A DNA stretch of 61,979 nucleotides from Kangiella sp. HD9-110m-PIT-SAG07 (GTDB lineage: Bacteria > Pseudomonadota > Gammaproteobacteria > Enterobacterales > Kangiellaceae): positions 1 through 61,979 of the forward strand of contig QQTG01000001.1 of NCBI GenBank assembly GCA_003370465.1. Direction: 5' to 3'. The notes below the pieces were generated by a model. The model saw only the letters and a program-made list of their open reading frames with translations. It was not told where the DNA came from and made no database searches. A program made the translations under genes and the position numbers. Shown one piece after another: positions 34,471-43,617 of the stretch (position 1 is the stretch's first letter; every line of letters starts with the position of its first letter).

Positions 34471-35187
34471 ATGCTCTACAAAATATTAATCGTCATCACT
34501 TTTCTGCTTGTATCAGGCTGTTCAACCCTCAGTACCTCAGAAGCCCCCGAAACCAAAGTCTTTTTAGATGATAATCACGTTTTGCATTACGACGGTGGGA
34601 TCAATAAACAAGCCAATGGACGTATTTTTAAGCTTTATCAATCACTTTCGAGGAAGCCGACAAAGTTAGAAATTACAAGTAATGGCGGGAATGTCATGGA
34701 AGGCATCAGACTAGGAAACTGGGTTTTCGACAATCAGTTGGATGTTATTGTTGGTAAAGGTTGCGCTTCTTCATGTGCTAACTATGTCTTTCCCGCTGGG
34801 AAAAAGAAATATTTGCAAAAAGACTCTGCTTTGATATGGCACGGGAACTCTTACCAAAAAGACGTCAATGAGTTGGTCGAGCAAGGCGAAATTTTTGCTG
34901 TGAGCTTCCGCTCTGCTGAAAACAGGTTTTACAAAAGAATTAATGTTCACCCGTTGTTAGGCGAATACGGTCATAAAGAACTCAAAGTGACTTTTTGGAA
35001 CTTCCTGTATCACTACTTTAACGAAACCTTAGGTTATGATTACTCTATCGATGACATGAAGAAGTTTGGTCTTACTAATATTCAACTTATGGACGACACA
35101 TGGGAATGGCGAAAGCACAGACCTTATTTAGAAGTTTTAAGAGTAGAGGTTGACGTTAAGGATTTAGAGTCATTTAAACCCTACTAA
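34471..35187 (+). CDS. Lipoprotein with ClpP/crotonase-like fold
   Basis: The start is the ATG at 34471 after ACAAGGATG, giving 238 residues. A lipoprotein signal peptide ends at LLVSGC (Cys17). The core resembles ClpP/crotonase-type proteins (COG3904-like): SNGGNVMEGIRLGNW, then GCASSCANYVFPAGKK with a candidate nucleophile Ser100 or 101, and WHGN with His124. Such envelope proteins are of unknown function; a protease role is an inference. Its stop overlaps the stop of the convergent DUF924 gene by two bases. Confidence 0.7.
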   Translation: MLYKILIVITFLLVSGCSTLSTSEAPETKVFLDDNHVLHYDGGINKQANGRIFKLYQSLSRKPTKLEITSNGGNVMEGIRLGNWVFDNQLDVIVGKGCASSCANYVFPAGKKKYLQKDSALIWHGNSYQKDVNELVEQGEIFAVSFRSAENRFYKRINVHPLLGEYGHKELKVTFWNFLYHYFNETLGYDYSIDDMKKFGLTNIQLMDDTWEWRKHRPYLEVLRVEVDVKDLESFKPY

Positions 35188-35765
35188 CAAAAAGGCTTTT
35201 CTAAAAAACGTTGCTCAGCCAGTGTACTTTTCCTTCCAAGTGCCTTATTCCGATCGGGAAAACGTCCAAAGCGAATAATTTGATCGCGGTGACACAGTGC
35301 ATGACTGGTTGAGTTAGCATCGCCAAGCTTTACAAATAGTTCGACACTTCGATCTTGCAACTTTAGATCTTCAGCATGCTCAAAAGGTAAATACATAAAC
35401 TTGCGTTGAACGGTTAACAGGCCTTCATCAAAGCGTCTATCCAGCGATTGTTGAGCTACTTCTCTTGCTTTAGGATCATTCGCAAAGGCTTCAGCCTTAC
35501 CGCGATAAATATTGCGTGAGAATTGATCCAACAAAATAATCAGGGCCAACGAACCACGCTGACTGCTCATCATTGCATCAAGATGACCCTCTCCTGCTTG
35601 TTGATTAGCTTGGCCAAAGCGCTGCAGAATTTGCTCATCAAACGCAGGATTAGAATCGAACCAAATAACACGGTTAGCACCTAACTCCGCAGAGTCAGGT
35701 GCGCCGAACCAGAAGCTTATGACCTCTTCAGTCAGCTCTTCAGTAGCAGCTACTCCTGAAGTCAT
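35184..35765 (-). CDS. DUF924 family protein
   Basis: This is a 193-residue cytoplasmic helical protein of the DUF924 family. Conserved blocks include VISFWFGAP near the start, LIILLDQFSRNIYRGKAEAF in the middle and RFGRFPDRNKALGRKST near the end, all typical. The family folds like TPR repeats and has no settled function. It starts one base after the stop of the haem protein gene, so the two may be co-transcribed. Confidence 0.9.
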   Translation of the reverse strand: MTSGVAATEELTEEVISFWFGAPDSAELGANRVIWFDSNPAFDEQILQRFGQANQQAGEGHLDAMMSSQRGSLALIILLDQFSRNIYRGKAEAFANDPKAREVAQQSLDRRFDEGLLTVQRKFMYLPFEHAEDLKLQDRSVELFVKLGDANSTSHALCHRDQIIRFGRFPDRNKALGRKSTLAEQRFLEKPFC

Positions 35766-35766
35766 G

Positions 35767-37311
35767 TTAGTGTGCTTTTCGCTTTACAGAAGCTTCGACT
35801 TTGATCTTATCTTCCCGATCCATAGCTTTTAAGGCTGCTTGCCACATTGGAATGGCTTTAAACGCTGTCACCATGTCGTAATCCAAAGCGACCTGCCCAG
35901 AATCCATCGGTACGTTACCCGCACGACTTTGGAACCACTTCATCCATAGCGCAGAACCCGGCTCATTTAGCACCAAGCCATTTGACGGCCCGCTAGATAG
36001 TGGCGGCGCACTCGCTTGAGGCGGCTGAGTAGTAGACGGCAGTAAGAAAGACACCATATTAGGCTGATCAGTCGTCAAACTTTTAGGATTATATTGCGCT
36101 GAACTATGGCAGCCTAAACAACCGGCACTCGAAAGACCTGCTGGATAATAATGCCCTTCTGCCCACGCTGGCGTCACAACGGCACCATCGTTAGGACCCG
36201 ATAAACGACCATCCCAACCAAGAGTCGAACGTGCATACTCTGGCGTGTTCATGTTGATCCAGTTTTGCGTCAACTTGGTGTTAACCTGAGCTGGCGGCGT
36301 TAACGCTGAGCTCGAAGTATTAATGACATCAGGATTACCTCCCCATGTAGCTCCGAGCGGCACCATTTTATCCCAAGAATCATTGCCCGGTGCATTTTGG
36401 TCATAGATCAGTGTCGAGAAGACCCAGCCAGTTTCTGGTGCGGCTTCACTATCCTTAACTATGATATCGAACTGCATTAAGTAGATATTGGTTAGCGAAG
36501 GTTCAGTGACTGAACCTGCGGAACCATTATTAGAGCATTGCGATTTATCAGGGTTATTGCCTGAGCCGTTACTGCTGTTCAATGGCGCATAAATCGGAAG
36601 CATGGCCGCACCTTCCATCGGAGACCAGTCGGCTCCACAAGGAGTAACGAATGCAAACTTCACAATCACGCTACCCTCTGCGTACTGAGCACCGGGGTTA
36701 GTAATATTTGGTGCGTAGGCTTGAACTAAACTAGTGCCCCAAATATTACCCAATGTCGCCGCCGCAGTATCATCATAGAGAGTCAGTACGTAAGTGGTTA
36801 GATCCAGTTTTTGATGAGTTAAAGTTCCCGCAGGAAATCCCGACCCCACATAAAAGCCGTGGATAGGTTCTCGTTCCGTACCCAGCCAAATCGATTCCCA
36901 CCAAGGTTCTTCACTCGCGTTCCAATTATCATAATCATAAATAAGCTTACGCATGTCAGCAGATACATAGCTTTTAAGTGCCTCGACATAAGCCATAGCA
37001 TTCTGCTGTGTGATAGCGCCGTTGTTTGTCACTTTTTTCCAAGGTGGCGATGTTTTCACCGCAGCGGTACTTGGGTAGTCATGACGTAACTGGAAAAGAT
37101 TACCGTCATAAACATCAGAGGGTGGATTAGGTAAGGCAGAGTTGGTAAAAGGATGAATGGGGGAGTTCGCATCGCTAAAGTCTATTGACGTTGACGTTAG
37201 AAACGGAACCTTCCCCACAAGGTTTTCGTTACTGTGATTTTTTCCTGCAGTGGCAGTCGAGGCTGAAGCCGCCAACGCCAGCGACATCAAACCTAATATT
37301 TGCTTTTTCAT
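35767..37311 (-). CDS. Secreted mono-haem c-type protein, unknown function
   Basis: The ATG at 37311 follows GAAGGAGAGCTCT, a strong ribosome site, and gives 514 residues with a signal peptide ending near STATAG. One CxxCH haem motif, CLGCH, is at about residues 398-402 (SSAGCLGCHSSAQYN). The rest is rich in aromatic residues, Gly, Ser and Pro and shows no cytochrome or peroxidase domain that I recognise. A periplasmic or extracellular oxidoreductase is likely. Confidence 0.7.
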   Translation of the reverse strand: MKKQILGLMSLALAASASTATAGKNHSNENLVGKVPFLTSTSIDFSDANSPIHPFTNSALPNPPSDVYDGNLFQLRHDYPSTAAVKTSPPWKKVTNNGAITQQNAMAYVEALKSYVSADMRKLIYDYDNWNASEEPWWESIWLGTEREPIHGFYVGSGFPAGTLTHQKLDLTTYVLTLYDDTAAATLGNIWGTSLVQAYAPNITNPGAQYAEGSVIVKFAFVTPCGADWSPMEGAAMLPIYAPLNSSNGSGNNPDKSQCSNNGSAGSVTEPSLTNIYLMQFDIIVKDSEAAPETGWVFSTLIYDQNAPGNDSWDKMVPLGATWGGNPDVINTSSSALTPPAQVNTKLTQNWINMNTPEYARSTLGWDGRLSGPNDGAVVTPAWAEGHYYPAGLSSAGCLGCHSSAQYNPKSLTTDQPNMVSFLLPSTTQPPQASAPPLSSGPSNGLVLNEPGSALWMKWFQSRAGNVPMDSGQVALDYDMVTAFKAIPMWQAALKAMDREDKIKVEASVKRKAH

Positions 37312-37456
37312 AGAGCTCTCCTTCAGTGCTATAAGTAATACCATGGAAGGTATAGCTTCTTATTATCACCCTCCGTGGTAACTTCACACTAGCTCATTCG
37401 GACTATTGAAGGAAGAAATTTCTCAACAAATCCAACCACTTAAGTCATAATTGCAA

Positions 37457-38185
37457 CTAAAGCAACCAGCTTATGTCAGTATTGCATTTAATTGGGCGCG
37501 TTTTTTCGCCATCACGGAAAACTAGTCCAGGTTTGTCGCCGATTAGTGTCAAGCGGTTATCCTTAAGTTGCAGCGCAGTTCCTTCTCGAGTGCCCACCAC
37601 ATATCGGTGCGGATTGGCACGAACGTATTCAAACAAACGTTCAGCGCGAGTTTCGCCATTATGGTTAGGCGGCTGATAGTCGGTGTAATGCGGGTTAATC
37701 TGGAAGTTCACCAAAGCCAAAGCATTAAAGCTACGTGGCTCTACGATTGGCATATCATTGGTGGTGCAAATGCTTAAACCTGCAACGTTCGAGCCAGCGC
37801 TCCATCCCATATAGGGCATGCCCTGGGCAACGCGTTTACGTATGGCGTCGATTAGCTCGTTATCATAAAGTTCTTTTAGTAAGTGGAACGTATTACCACC
37901 ACCGATTGCAACTGCATCAGCTTCTTGCACAGCTTTAACAGGATCAGCAAAACGATGAATAGAGGTGACTTTTTTTCCAATTGCTTGAAAAGGTTGGTTA
38001 ACTTTATCTTCGTATTTATCATAGCCCATGGCGAAACCGGCGTATGGGATGAAAAGAATATTGTTAACGTTGCTGTCTAAAAAGTCGTCAATTAACGGTA
38101 GCGCGTGTTCTAAATAATCAGTCTGCCCCTCACGAGACGAGCTGAGTAATAATAATTTTTTATGGGACAGTTGCTTATTAGCCAT
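37457..38185 (-). CDS. pepE: Dipeptidase E (alpha-aspartyl dipeptidase)
   Basis: This cytoplasmic serine peptidase of the S51 family cleaves Asp-X dipeptides. It has 242 residues; the nucleophile is Ser129 in GWSAGSN, and the His of INPHYTDY fits the remainder of the active site. Other family blocks are AIGGGNTFHLLK and VGTREGTAL. It begins 27 bases after miaE on the same strand. Confidence 0.93.
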   Translation of the reverse strand: MANKQLSHKKLLLLSSSREGQTDYLEHALPLIDDFLDSNVNNILFIPYAGFAMGYDKYEDKVNQPFQAIGKKVTSIHRFADPVKAVQEADAVAIGGGNTFHLLKELYDNELIDAIRKRVAQGMPYMGWSAGSNVAGLSICTTNDMPIVEPRSFNALALVNFQINPHYTDYQPPNHNGETRAERLFEYVRANPHRYVVGTREGTALQLKDNRLTLIGDKPGLVFRDGEKTRPIKCNTDISWLL

Positions 38186-38212
38186 AACAAACCTTTTAAT
38201 TTGTACATATGT

Positions 38213-38872
38213 TTATTGAGGGACACCCGAGTGAAACCTGAACAAAGGATCTGGCAACTCTATGAGTTCCTTTTCTTTTTGTAAGAAGAAATCCATACGT
38301 TCATCTATCGGTCCTTTGGAGTATTCTTTCGCCAAATCAATATAATCCATAAAATGGCGTGATTCAGACTTCAATAAAAATCGATAATATTTCGCTAGCT
38401 CCGGATAAGAATCTTTTAGATAGGGCACTAAAGCATGGAATCGCTCACAAGAGCGAGCTTCAATAATTCCACCAATAATTAACCCATCAACCAAGCGTTG
38501 AGGCTCGTCCTTTGAGACAAACTGATGTAATCCCGCTGCATAACGCGATGGCTTAATGGCACGATATTTAATACCTTGTTGCTCAATAAAATCCAACACC
38601 TGTTCAAAGTGCAAAACTTCTTCGCGAATCAACTGTGACAATTTTTTGAGTAAGTCGATATGCTCCGGGTATCGGAACATCAACTTCACGGCAGTGCCAG
38701 CGGCCTTTTTCTCACAATGAGCGTGATCAATCAGCAGCGTCCGCAAATCGGTGACCGCATGTTCTAACCATGCCTGCGGCGTGCTGCAATAAAGAAATTG
38801 CTGGATAGGAGTGATATCTACGGTTTTCTCCGTTTTCTTCACCACAGTTTTATCTTCTACCGTTTCGAACAT
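38213..38872 (-). CDS. miaE: MiaE tRNA 2-methylthio-isopentenyladenosine hydroxylase
   Basis: MiaE is a non-haem diiron enzyme that hydroxylates ms2i6A37 in tRNAs reading U-starting codons. The ATG at 38872 is preferred over an upstream TTG, giving 219 residues. Diiron ligands are seen in a four-helix arrangement: HCEKKAAGTAV, REEVLHFEQV, IEARSCERF and KSESRHFMDY. It lies between the transglutaminase-like gene and pepE. Confidence 0.93.
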   Translation of the reverse strand: MFETVEDKTVVKKTEKTVDITPIQQFLYCSTPQAWLEHAVTDLRTLLIDHAHCEKKAAGTAVKLMFRYPEHIDLLKKLSQLIREEVLHFEQVLDFIEQQGIKYRAIKPSRYAAGLHQFVSKDEPQRLVDGLIIGGIIEARSCERFHALVPYLKDSYPELAKYYRFLLKSESRHFMDYIDLAKEYSKGPIDERMDFFLQKEKELIELPDPLFRFHSGVPQ

Positions 38873-38940
38873 CAAAGCTGCCAAGAACTAGCCAATAAGG
38901 GCGCTCATTATAACCACTTGCTGCAACGTTGTCAGGCGGC

Positions 38941-40905
38941 TCAAACCTTTGCCACCTGCTGTTTGAAGCGTTTTAATAACTCACTATCAACGGCTTGCTC
39001 CTGATAGCGCATGGCAATATAGGTTTTGAGCGCTGGTGCAGCTCTTGAGTAAACCTTTTGCGAAGTATGGCGAGTGAGCTGTAAAACATCTCTCGGTCCC
39101 ATGGTTCTATCGCAGGGAATTTCGTGTTTTTGAAGTTTCTTCAAAAGCCGTAAGTAATGTTTCGTCACCGGCTCAAGTTTTTGCGCCCCTCTTAATACGA
39201 AATAACCGAACACCAGCCCTGCCAACAAAATGGTAGCCAACAAACCATAGCCTAGGTAGCGATACTGATGACGCTCAATGCCCAGCTTTCGTAGCCAGTT
39301 GAATTGCATATCCTGACTATAACCCATGACCGTCTCACTCCAGAAATTTTGTATCGCATCCCAGCGTAATGCCAAGTTCTGAAATAAGCCGTTTGGTGTA
39401 TCGAAGCCGACATCGCTACCAAACTCTTCTAGCCAACCATCTCTAGAGCTGGCATCGCTTCGTAAACCTTCTTCTACACGTGAAGGGTGAATCGCTGCTG
39501 TCGGGTCGATTCGACGCCACCCTACCCCTTCAAGCCACACTTCGGTCCAAGCATGGGCATCGGACTGACGCACGATATAGTAGTCCCCATAAGGATTGTA
39601 TTCAGCTCCTTGGTAACCAGTTACTACCCTTGCAGGAATACCTGCTGAACGCATAATATAAACAAATGCGCCGGCATAGTGCTCACAAAAGCCTTCTTGC
39701 GTGTCGAACCAAAAACCATCTATGGTATCAACCTCGATTACCGCCGGAGTTAACGTATAGCTGTATTGATTTTGATGGATATAAGACAAGATCCAACGAG
39801 TAAAAGCCTCATCACTTTGGTGATTACTGCGTTGCTCTTGTGCCCACTCTCGAGTGTCTGAGTTGCTGTTTGACGGCAGCTGTAAATACCTTTCAGACTG
39901 GAGGTCAGTTAACTGTCTTTGACTAAAGTCGATATCATAAGCTTGTGCGGAATAAATAAATCGTTTCGTAGTCTGGCGACGTCGATTCCATGTGAAGTCA
40001 CTAAACAGGTAAGCTCCATCCGGAGCTTCAGCCAAATCTTCTAAACCAAAAATCCAATTACGATTATTCGGCTCCATCTGAACTCGGTATTGATAAGTTG
40101 ATGTCATCGGCAACTCTAATTCTTGTCGTATAGGACTATGCTCCTCCTTAAACCAAGTGAAGCCATCGAACTCAGAAAGCACCAAACCTCGCCAATACAT
40201 TTCAGAGCGCGGAGGTACCTCCCCCTCAAAGTCCACACGAAAAGCAATATCATCAAAGGTATGCAGGGCGCCAATACTACCGGGACTCATGGTGTCATCG
40301 ATACCACTACCCGCCTGTGTATCCGTTGGCATCGACCATAAAGGTGTCGAGCTTCTTGGGAAAAAGAAAAACAATAGCACCATAATCGGTATCGCTTGTA
40401 ATAACGTGACGCCCGATATTTTGCCGACGCTACCAAGCCCTTGGACGCCCTGAGGACTATTTAAAGCCACTAATCCTAATAAAATACTCAGCACCGCGAC
40501 CAATAAATACAGCCCCATCCAAATCGCTTCGCTATAAAAGAAGGCCGTGACTACGATAAAGAAGGAAATAAATAAAATTAAGGATGCATCACGATAACTC
40601 CGAGCTTCAAGGAGCTTAAATGTATACATTAAAGCAATCAAACCAATCCCGGCATCGCGTCCATTCAGCGTTTTGAACTGCAGAAAGACACCGCCGACAC
40701 ACAACAGTACAACAATCAACAACACCCAGCGCAGTGGCGTAATACCTTTGCGATACATTACGTACTTTCCCAACAGCAAAGCAACAGTTAAAGCGCTTAT
40801 CCAGCTCGGAATATAAAACCATAGCGGTAATAACACCATGGCCTCAATAGCGATTAATAGAGGGACGATTCCTTGACGGCTAATGGGTAATTCTTTGACG
40901 TTCAT
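38941..40905 (-). CDS. tgpA: TgpA-like membrane transglutaminase
   Basis: This is a 654-residue inner-membrane protein with several N-terminal helices, a periplasmic transglutaminase-like domain and one C-terminal helix (YGLLATILLAGLVFGYFVL). The catalytic triad fits Cys407 (GFCEHYAG), His451 (DAHAWTEVW) and Asp467 (RIDPTAA). TgpA of Pseudomonas has this plan and belongs with MoxR and DUF58 partners, as here. The domain may crosslink or cleave envelope proteins; its target is unknown. Confidence 0.92.
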   Translation of the reverse strand: MNVKELPISRQGIVPLLIAIEAMVLLPLWFYIPSWISALTVALLLGKYVMYRKGITPLRWVLLIVVLLCVGGVFLQFKTLNGRDAGIGLIALMYTFKLLEARSYRDASLILFISFFIVVTAFFYSEAIWMGLYLLVAVLSILLGLVALNSPQGVQGLGSVGKISGVTLLQAIPIMVLLFFFFPRSSTPLWSMPTDTQAGSGIDDTMSPGSIGALHTFDDIAFRVDFEGEVPPRSEMYWRGLVLSEFDGFTWFKEEHSPIRQELELPMTSTYQYRVQMEPNNRNWIFGLEDLAEAPDGAYLFSDFTWNRRRQTTKRFIYSAQAYDIDFSQRQLTDLQSERYLQLPSNSNSDTREWAQEQRSNHQSDEAFTRWILSYIHQNQYSYTLTPAVIEVDTIDGFWFDTQEGFCEHYAGAFVYIMRSAGIPARVVTGYQGAEYNPYGDYYIVRQSDAHAWTEVWLEGVGWRRIDPTAAIHPSRVEEGLRSDASSRDGWLEEFGSDVGFDTPNGLFQNLALRWDAIQNFWSETVMGYSQDMQFNWLRKLGIERHQYRYLGYGLLATILLAGLVFGYFVLRGAQKLEPVTKHYLRLLKKLQKHEIPCDRTMGPRDVLQLTRHTSQKVYSRAAPALKTYIAMRYQEQAVDSELLKRFKQQVAKV

Positions 40906-40941
40906 ATATTCTTTATAACCCTATTCGACTACACGATGCCG

Positions 40942-41883
40942 CTACATTAAAGCGAGCGCTTTTAGACACGTATGCAGATGTTCTGGTCCCTGCCCTTTGG
41001 CGACTGTTTGCTGAGGCAGCTCAAGGCCGTAGACTTGCTGACTATTCTCCGCTGTTAACACGGCATCAGTAAGATAAGAAATAGCTAGCTCTTTTTCATA
41101 GTGTGCCACACTGTCCCAACTTAAGGTTTGATGCTCGCCCACGTAATCCTCAAATTCCTTGCTGTATAAACCACGTTCACGAGCATAAGCTTTCCACATA
41201 ACTTGCTTGATCGGATCACCTGCTTGGTAATCCCTCAGACTATGAAAGTCTTCAGATCCTTTTTCTCGAGTTTGCCCTTCATCAATTCCCGAATTCGACG
41301 CAGTCAAAGGCTCTGGGCAGGGTATCGGTTTAGGGTACACAAGCACTTGGTACGGCGTTCGAACCCACGACCATGCTTCGAAAATTCCAAACGGAAAGAT
41401 GGTTGAGCAAGCAATTCTTGGAATATCTACCAGTCCACGCTTACTTGTCGGCAAATAAATAATCGCAGCACTTTTTGATTGTGACATTACATCCACATAG
41501 CCCACAGACTTTTTACTCAACCCAACGCCGATAGCTAGGCGCTGACTTTGGGTATTATTCGTCAACTGAACGTTTATAGAAGCATTTTCGGTAGCAAAGA
41601 CTGGTGCTGCCTTAAGGCAACGTACCTCCAAGCCTTTCAAGTTGCGGAAAGTATAAAAGACGGATAACAGGCCAACGGCTAATAATACAAAGCCTGCCAT
41701 GAAACCCATGTTGTTCTGATAGTTGGTCGAAGCGATTAATATCAAAACTAAGATCATTAGCATCAGCCAGCCATAACGGGTCGGCAATATATAAATATTA
41801 CGTTGCTGCAGTAATGTCATAGTCTGTCTCGGCGCACGATTATCGACCCAAGAGAAAAACTTTTGTTTAATTACGCTTAACAT
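40942..41883 (-). CDS. DUF58 membrane protein, first cluster
   Basis: The protein has 313 residues, two N-terminal transmembrane helices and the DUF58 block SEDFHSLRDYQAGDPIKQVMWKAYAR. It overlaps moxR at TAATG, and the transglutaminase gene follows after 36 bases. DUF58 proteins work with MoxR ATPases in maturation of membrane or secreted proteins. Confidence 0.92.
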   Translation of the reverse strand: MLSVIKQKFFSWVDNRAPRQTMTLLQQRNIYILPTRYGWLMLMILVLILIASTNYQNNMGFMAGFVLLAVGLLSVFYTFRNLKGLEVRCLKAAPVFATENASINVQLTNNTQSQRLAIGVGLSKKSVGYVDVMSQSKSAAIIYLPTSKRGLVDIPRIACSTIFPFGIFEAWSWVRTPYQVLVYPKPIPCPEPLTASNSGIDEGQTREKGSEDFHSLRDYQAGDPIKQVMWKAYARERGLYSKEFEDYVGEHQTLSWDSVAHYEKELAISYLTDAVLTAENSQQVYGLELPQQTVAKGQGPEHLHTCLKALALM

Positions 41884-42800
41884 TAGGCAGGAACAGGCAC
41901 GTTTTTAATCAATTCCTCAATCAACTCAATGGTCGACGCAGAAGATGTTTTGACCGATTGCAGTCTGTGACGTGCTGAAGCGACAAAAACCTGCTGTATA
42001 TCCTCAGGCAAAACATAGTCACGGCCATCAACAAAAGCCCAAGCTTTAGCTGCGCTAACCACAGCCAAGCCAGCTCGAGGCGAAAGCCCATGTGCGAAAT
42101 CAGGACTTTGACGCGTCGCTTGAATCAAGTCCATGACGTATTGCAACAAATGTTCAGTAACTGTCAGCTCCGACACCGTCCTCTGCAAACCTTGCAACGT
42201 TTCTAAATCCAGCAATGATTGTAGAGAAGGCATTTTAGTACGCCCCGACTCCCCTTTGAGCAACACTTTCTCCAAAGCTGGGTCAGGATAGCCCAAATTA
42301 ATTTTAAATAAGAACCGATCCAGCTGCGACTCTGGTAGAGGGTAGGTGCCTATTTGGTGCGTTGGATTTTGAGTCGCGATAACAAAAAACGGATTGGGTA
42401 ATTCATAAGTCGTGCCCTCCACTGTAACCTGCTGCTCTTCCATAGCCTCTAGCAAGGCGCTTTGCGCTTTAGGTGTGGCACGATTGATTTCATCCGCTAA
42501 AACCAGTTGCGAAAAAACAGGACCTGGATGAAACTCAAAAGCAGATTTTTCGCGGTCGAAAATATTTGCTCCAACGATATCCGCTGGCAAAATATCACTG
42601 GTAAACTGAATTCGCTGAAAGTCTAAACCAAATACTTTCGCCATCGCTTGACCTAGAGTTGTTTTACCCATCCCTGGTAAATCTTCAATTAACAAGTGAC
42701 CTTTGGCTAATAAACAAACAACCGCTAGCTTCACTTGAAAAGGCTTACCTAATAACACTTTATTCAATTGTTCTAGAACAGGTAAAATCGGTGAATTCAT
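41883..42800 (-). CDS. MoxR-family AAA+ ATPase, first cluster
   Basis: This is a 305-residue AAA+ ATPase, probably a chaperone for protein or cofactor assembly. Walker A DLPGMGKT is at residues 40-47, and Walker B ADEINRATPKAQSALLEAMEE is just past residue 100. It is the first gene of a MoxR-DUF58-transglutaminase unit that may continue into miaE and pepE. It is divergent from the beta-barrel gene at 42942. Confidence 0.94.
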   Translation of the reverse strand: MNSPILPVLEQLNKVLLGKPFQVKLAVVCLLAKGHLLIEDLPGMGKTTLGQAMAKVFGLDFQRIQFTSDILPADIVGANIFDREKSAFEFHPGPVFSQLVLADEINRATPKAQSALLEAMEEQQVTVEGTTYELPNPFFVIATQNPTHQIGTYPLPESQLDRFLFKINLGYPDPALEKVLLKGESGRTKMPSLQSLLDLETLQGLQRTVSELTVTEHLLQYVMDLIQATRQSPDFAHGLSPRAGLAVVSAAKAWAFVDGRDYVLPEDIQQVFVASARHRLQSVKTSSASTIELIEELIKNVPVPA

Positions 42801-42860
42801 GGGATTCCTTAGCTTATAAAAGATTTTGTGAAAAACGTCTCACTATCGTACGAATATTAA

Positions 42861-42880
42861 AATTCAGTTCAGTCTGAATT
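42861..42880. promoter_or_regulatory. Candidate operator in the moxR/beta-barrel promoter region
   Basis: AATTCAG, six bases, CTGAATT: a perfect seven-base-arm palindrome, about 60 bases from the moxR start and about 60 from the barrel gene start. Confidence 0.35.
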
Positions 42881-42941
42881 CAGTTTACTAGAACCATAAT
42901 ACAGTTGCATTATTTAACAAAATATTTATGAGGAGACGACA

Positions 42942-43496
42942 ATGTCTATCAACAAAATATCAATGAAAAAATTATTTATCGCAACAAGTATCGCTCTTTC
43001 TTCAAGCGTAGCTATGGCAAACGGCGTTAGTTATGACTATGTACAAGGCGGCATTCAAGATTATGACGACCAATTTGATGGTGTTGAGTTCGAAGGCTCA
43101 ATGTCTTTTAACCAAAACTGGTATGGTAAAGCTGAATTACTAAAAGGTGAAACTGATGGTTTTGATAATGATCGCGATCGAGTTAGACTAAACGTCGGTT
43201 TTCATACACCAATCAATAACGCAGTAGATTTCGTCGGTGAGGTTGGCTTTGAAGATATCGATGAAGACTTTGGAGTAGACGACTCAGGCTTTAATGCACT
43301 AGCAGGTCTTCGTGGCATGGCTGGCCAAAACATTGAGTTAGGTGGTTACGCCCAATACTCAGACGTACTAGAGTCTACAGACCTAATATTAGAAGGTCGC
43401 TATCACTTTAACCGCAACATGTCGGTTGGCGTTGAAGTGGGTAACGATGATGAGTTAGACAATCACTATGGTGCTAACTTCCGTTACAGCTTCTAA
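42942..43496 (+). CDS. Small outer-membrane beta-barrel protein, first of a pair
   Basis: From the ATG after AGGAGACGAC it has 184 residues, with a signal peptide ending VAMA (about residue 26). The mature part is made of about eight amphipathic strands with conserved Gly and acidic loops, and it ends NFRYSF with a terminal Phe. It resembles the next gene in length, strand pattern and opening (YDYVQGG versus YDYIDLG), so the two are probably diverged duplicates. A ligand or pore role is not visible. Confidence 0.8.
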   Translation: MSINKISMKKLFIATSIALSSSVAMANGVSYDYVQGGIQDYDDQFDGVEFEGSMSFNQNWYGKAELLKGETDGFDNDRDRVRLNVGFHTPINNAVDFVGEVGFEDIDEDFGVDDSGFNALAGLRGMAGQNIELGGYAQYSDVLESTDLILEGRYHFNRNMSVGVEVGNDDELDNHYGANFRYSF

Positions 43497-43513
43497 TTAG
43501 CTAATCAGCTCTT

Positions 43514-43540
43514 AAAAGGCCGCTTTGAGCGGCCTTTTTT
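43514..43540 (+). terminator. Terminator after the first small barrel gene
   Basis: AAAAGGCCGCT pairs with AGCGGCCTTTT around TTG and ends in a T run. It lies 17 bases after the stop. Confidence 0.92.
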
Positions 43541-43617
43541 ATACACGTGGTGAGTTTCTCACCCGAAAGCTTTGTAGTACACTAAGCACAAATTTTAGAC
43601 ATATACTTGATAAAACA

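Noticed and set aside
43549..43563. GGTGAG-TTT-CTCACC hairpin before the second barrel
   Set aside because: Six pairs only, no T run and no position relative to a start that suggests a function; probably chance.
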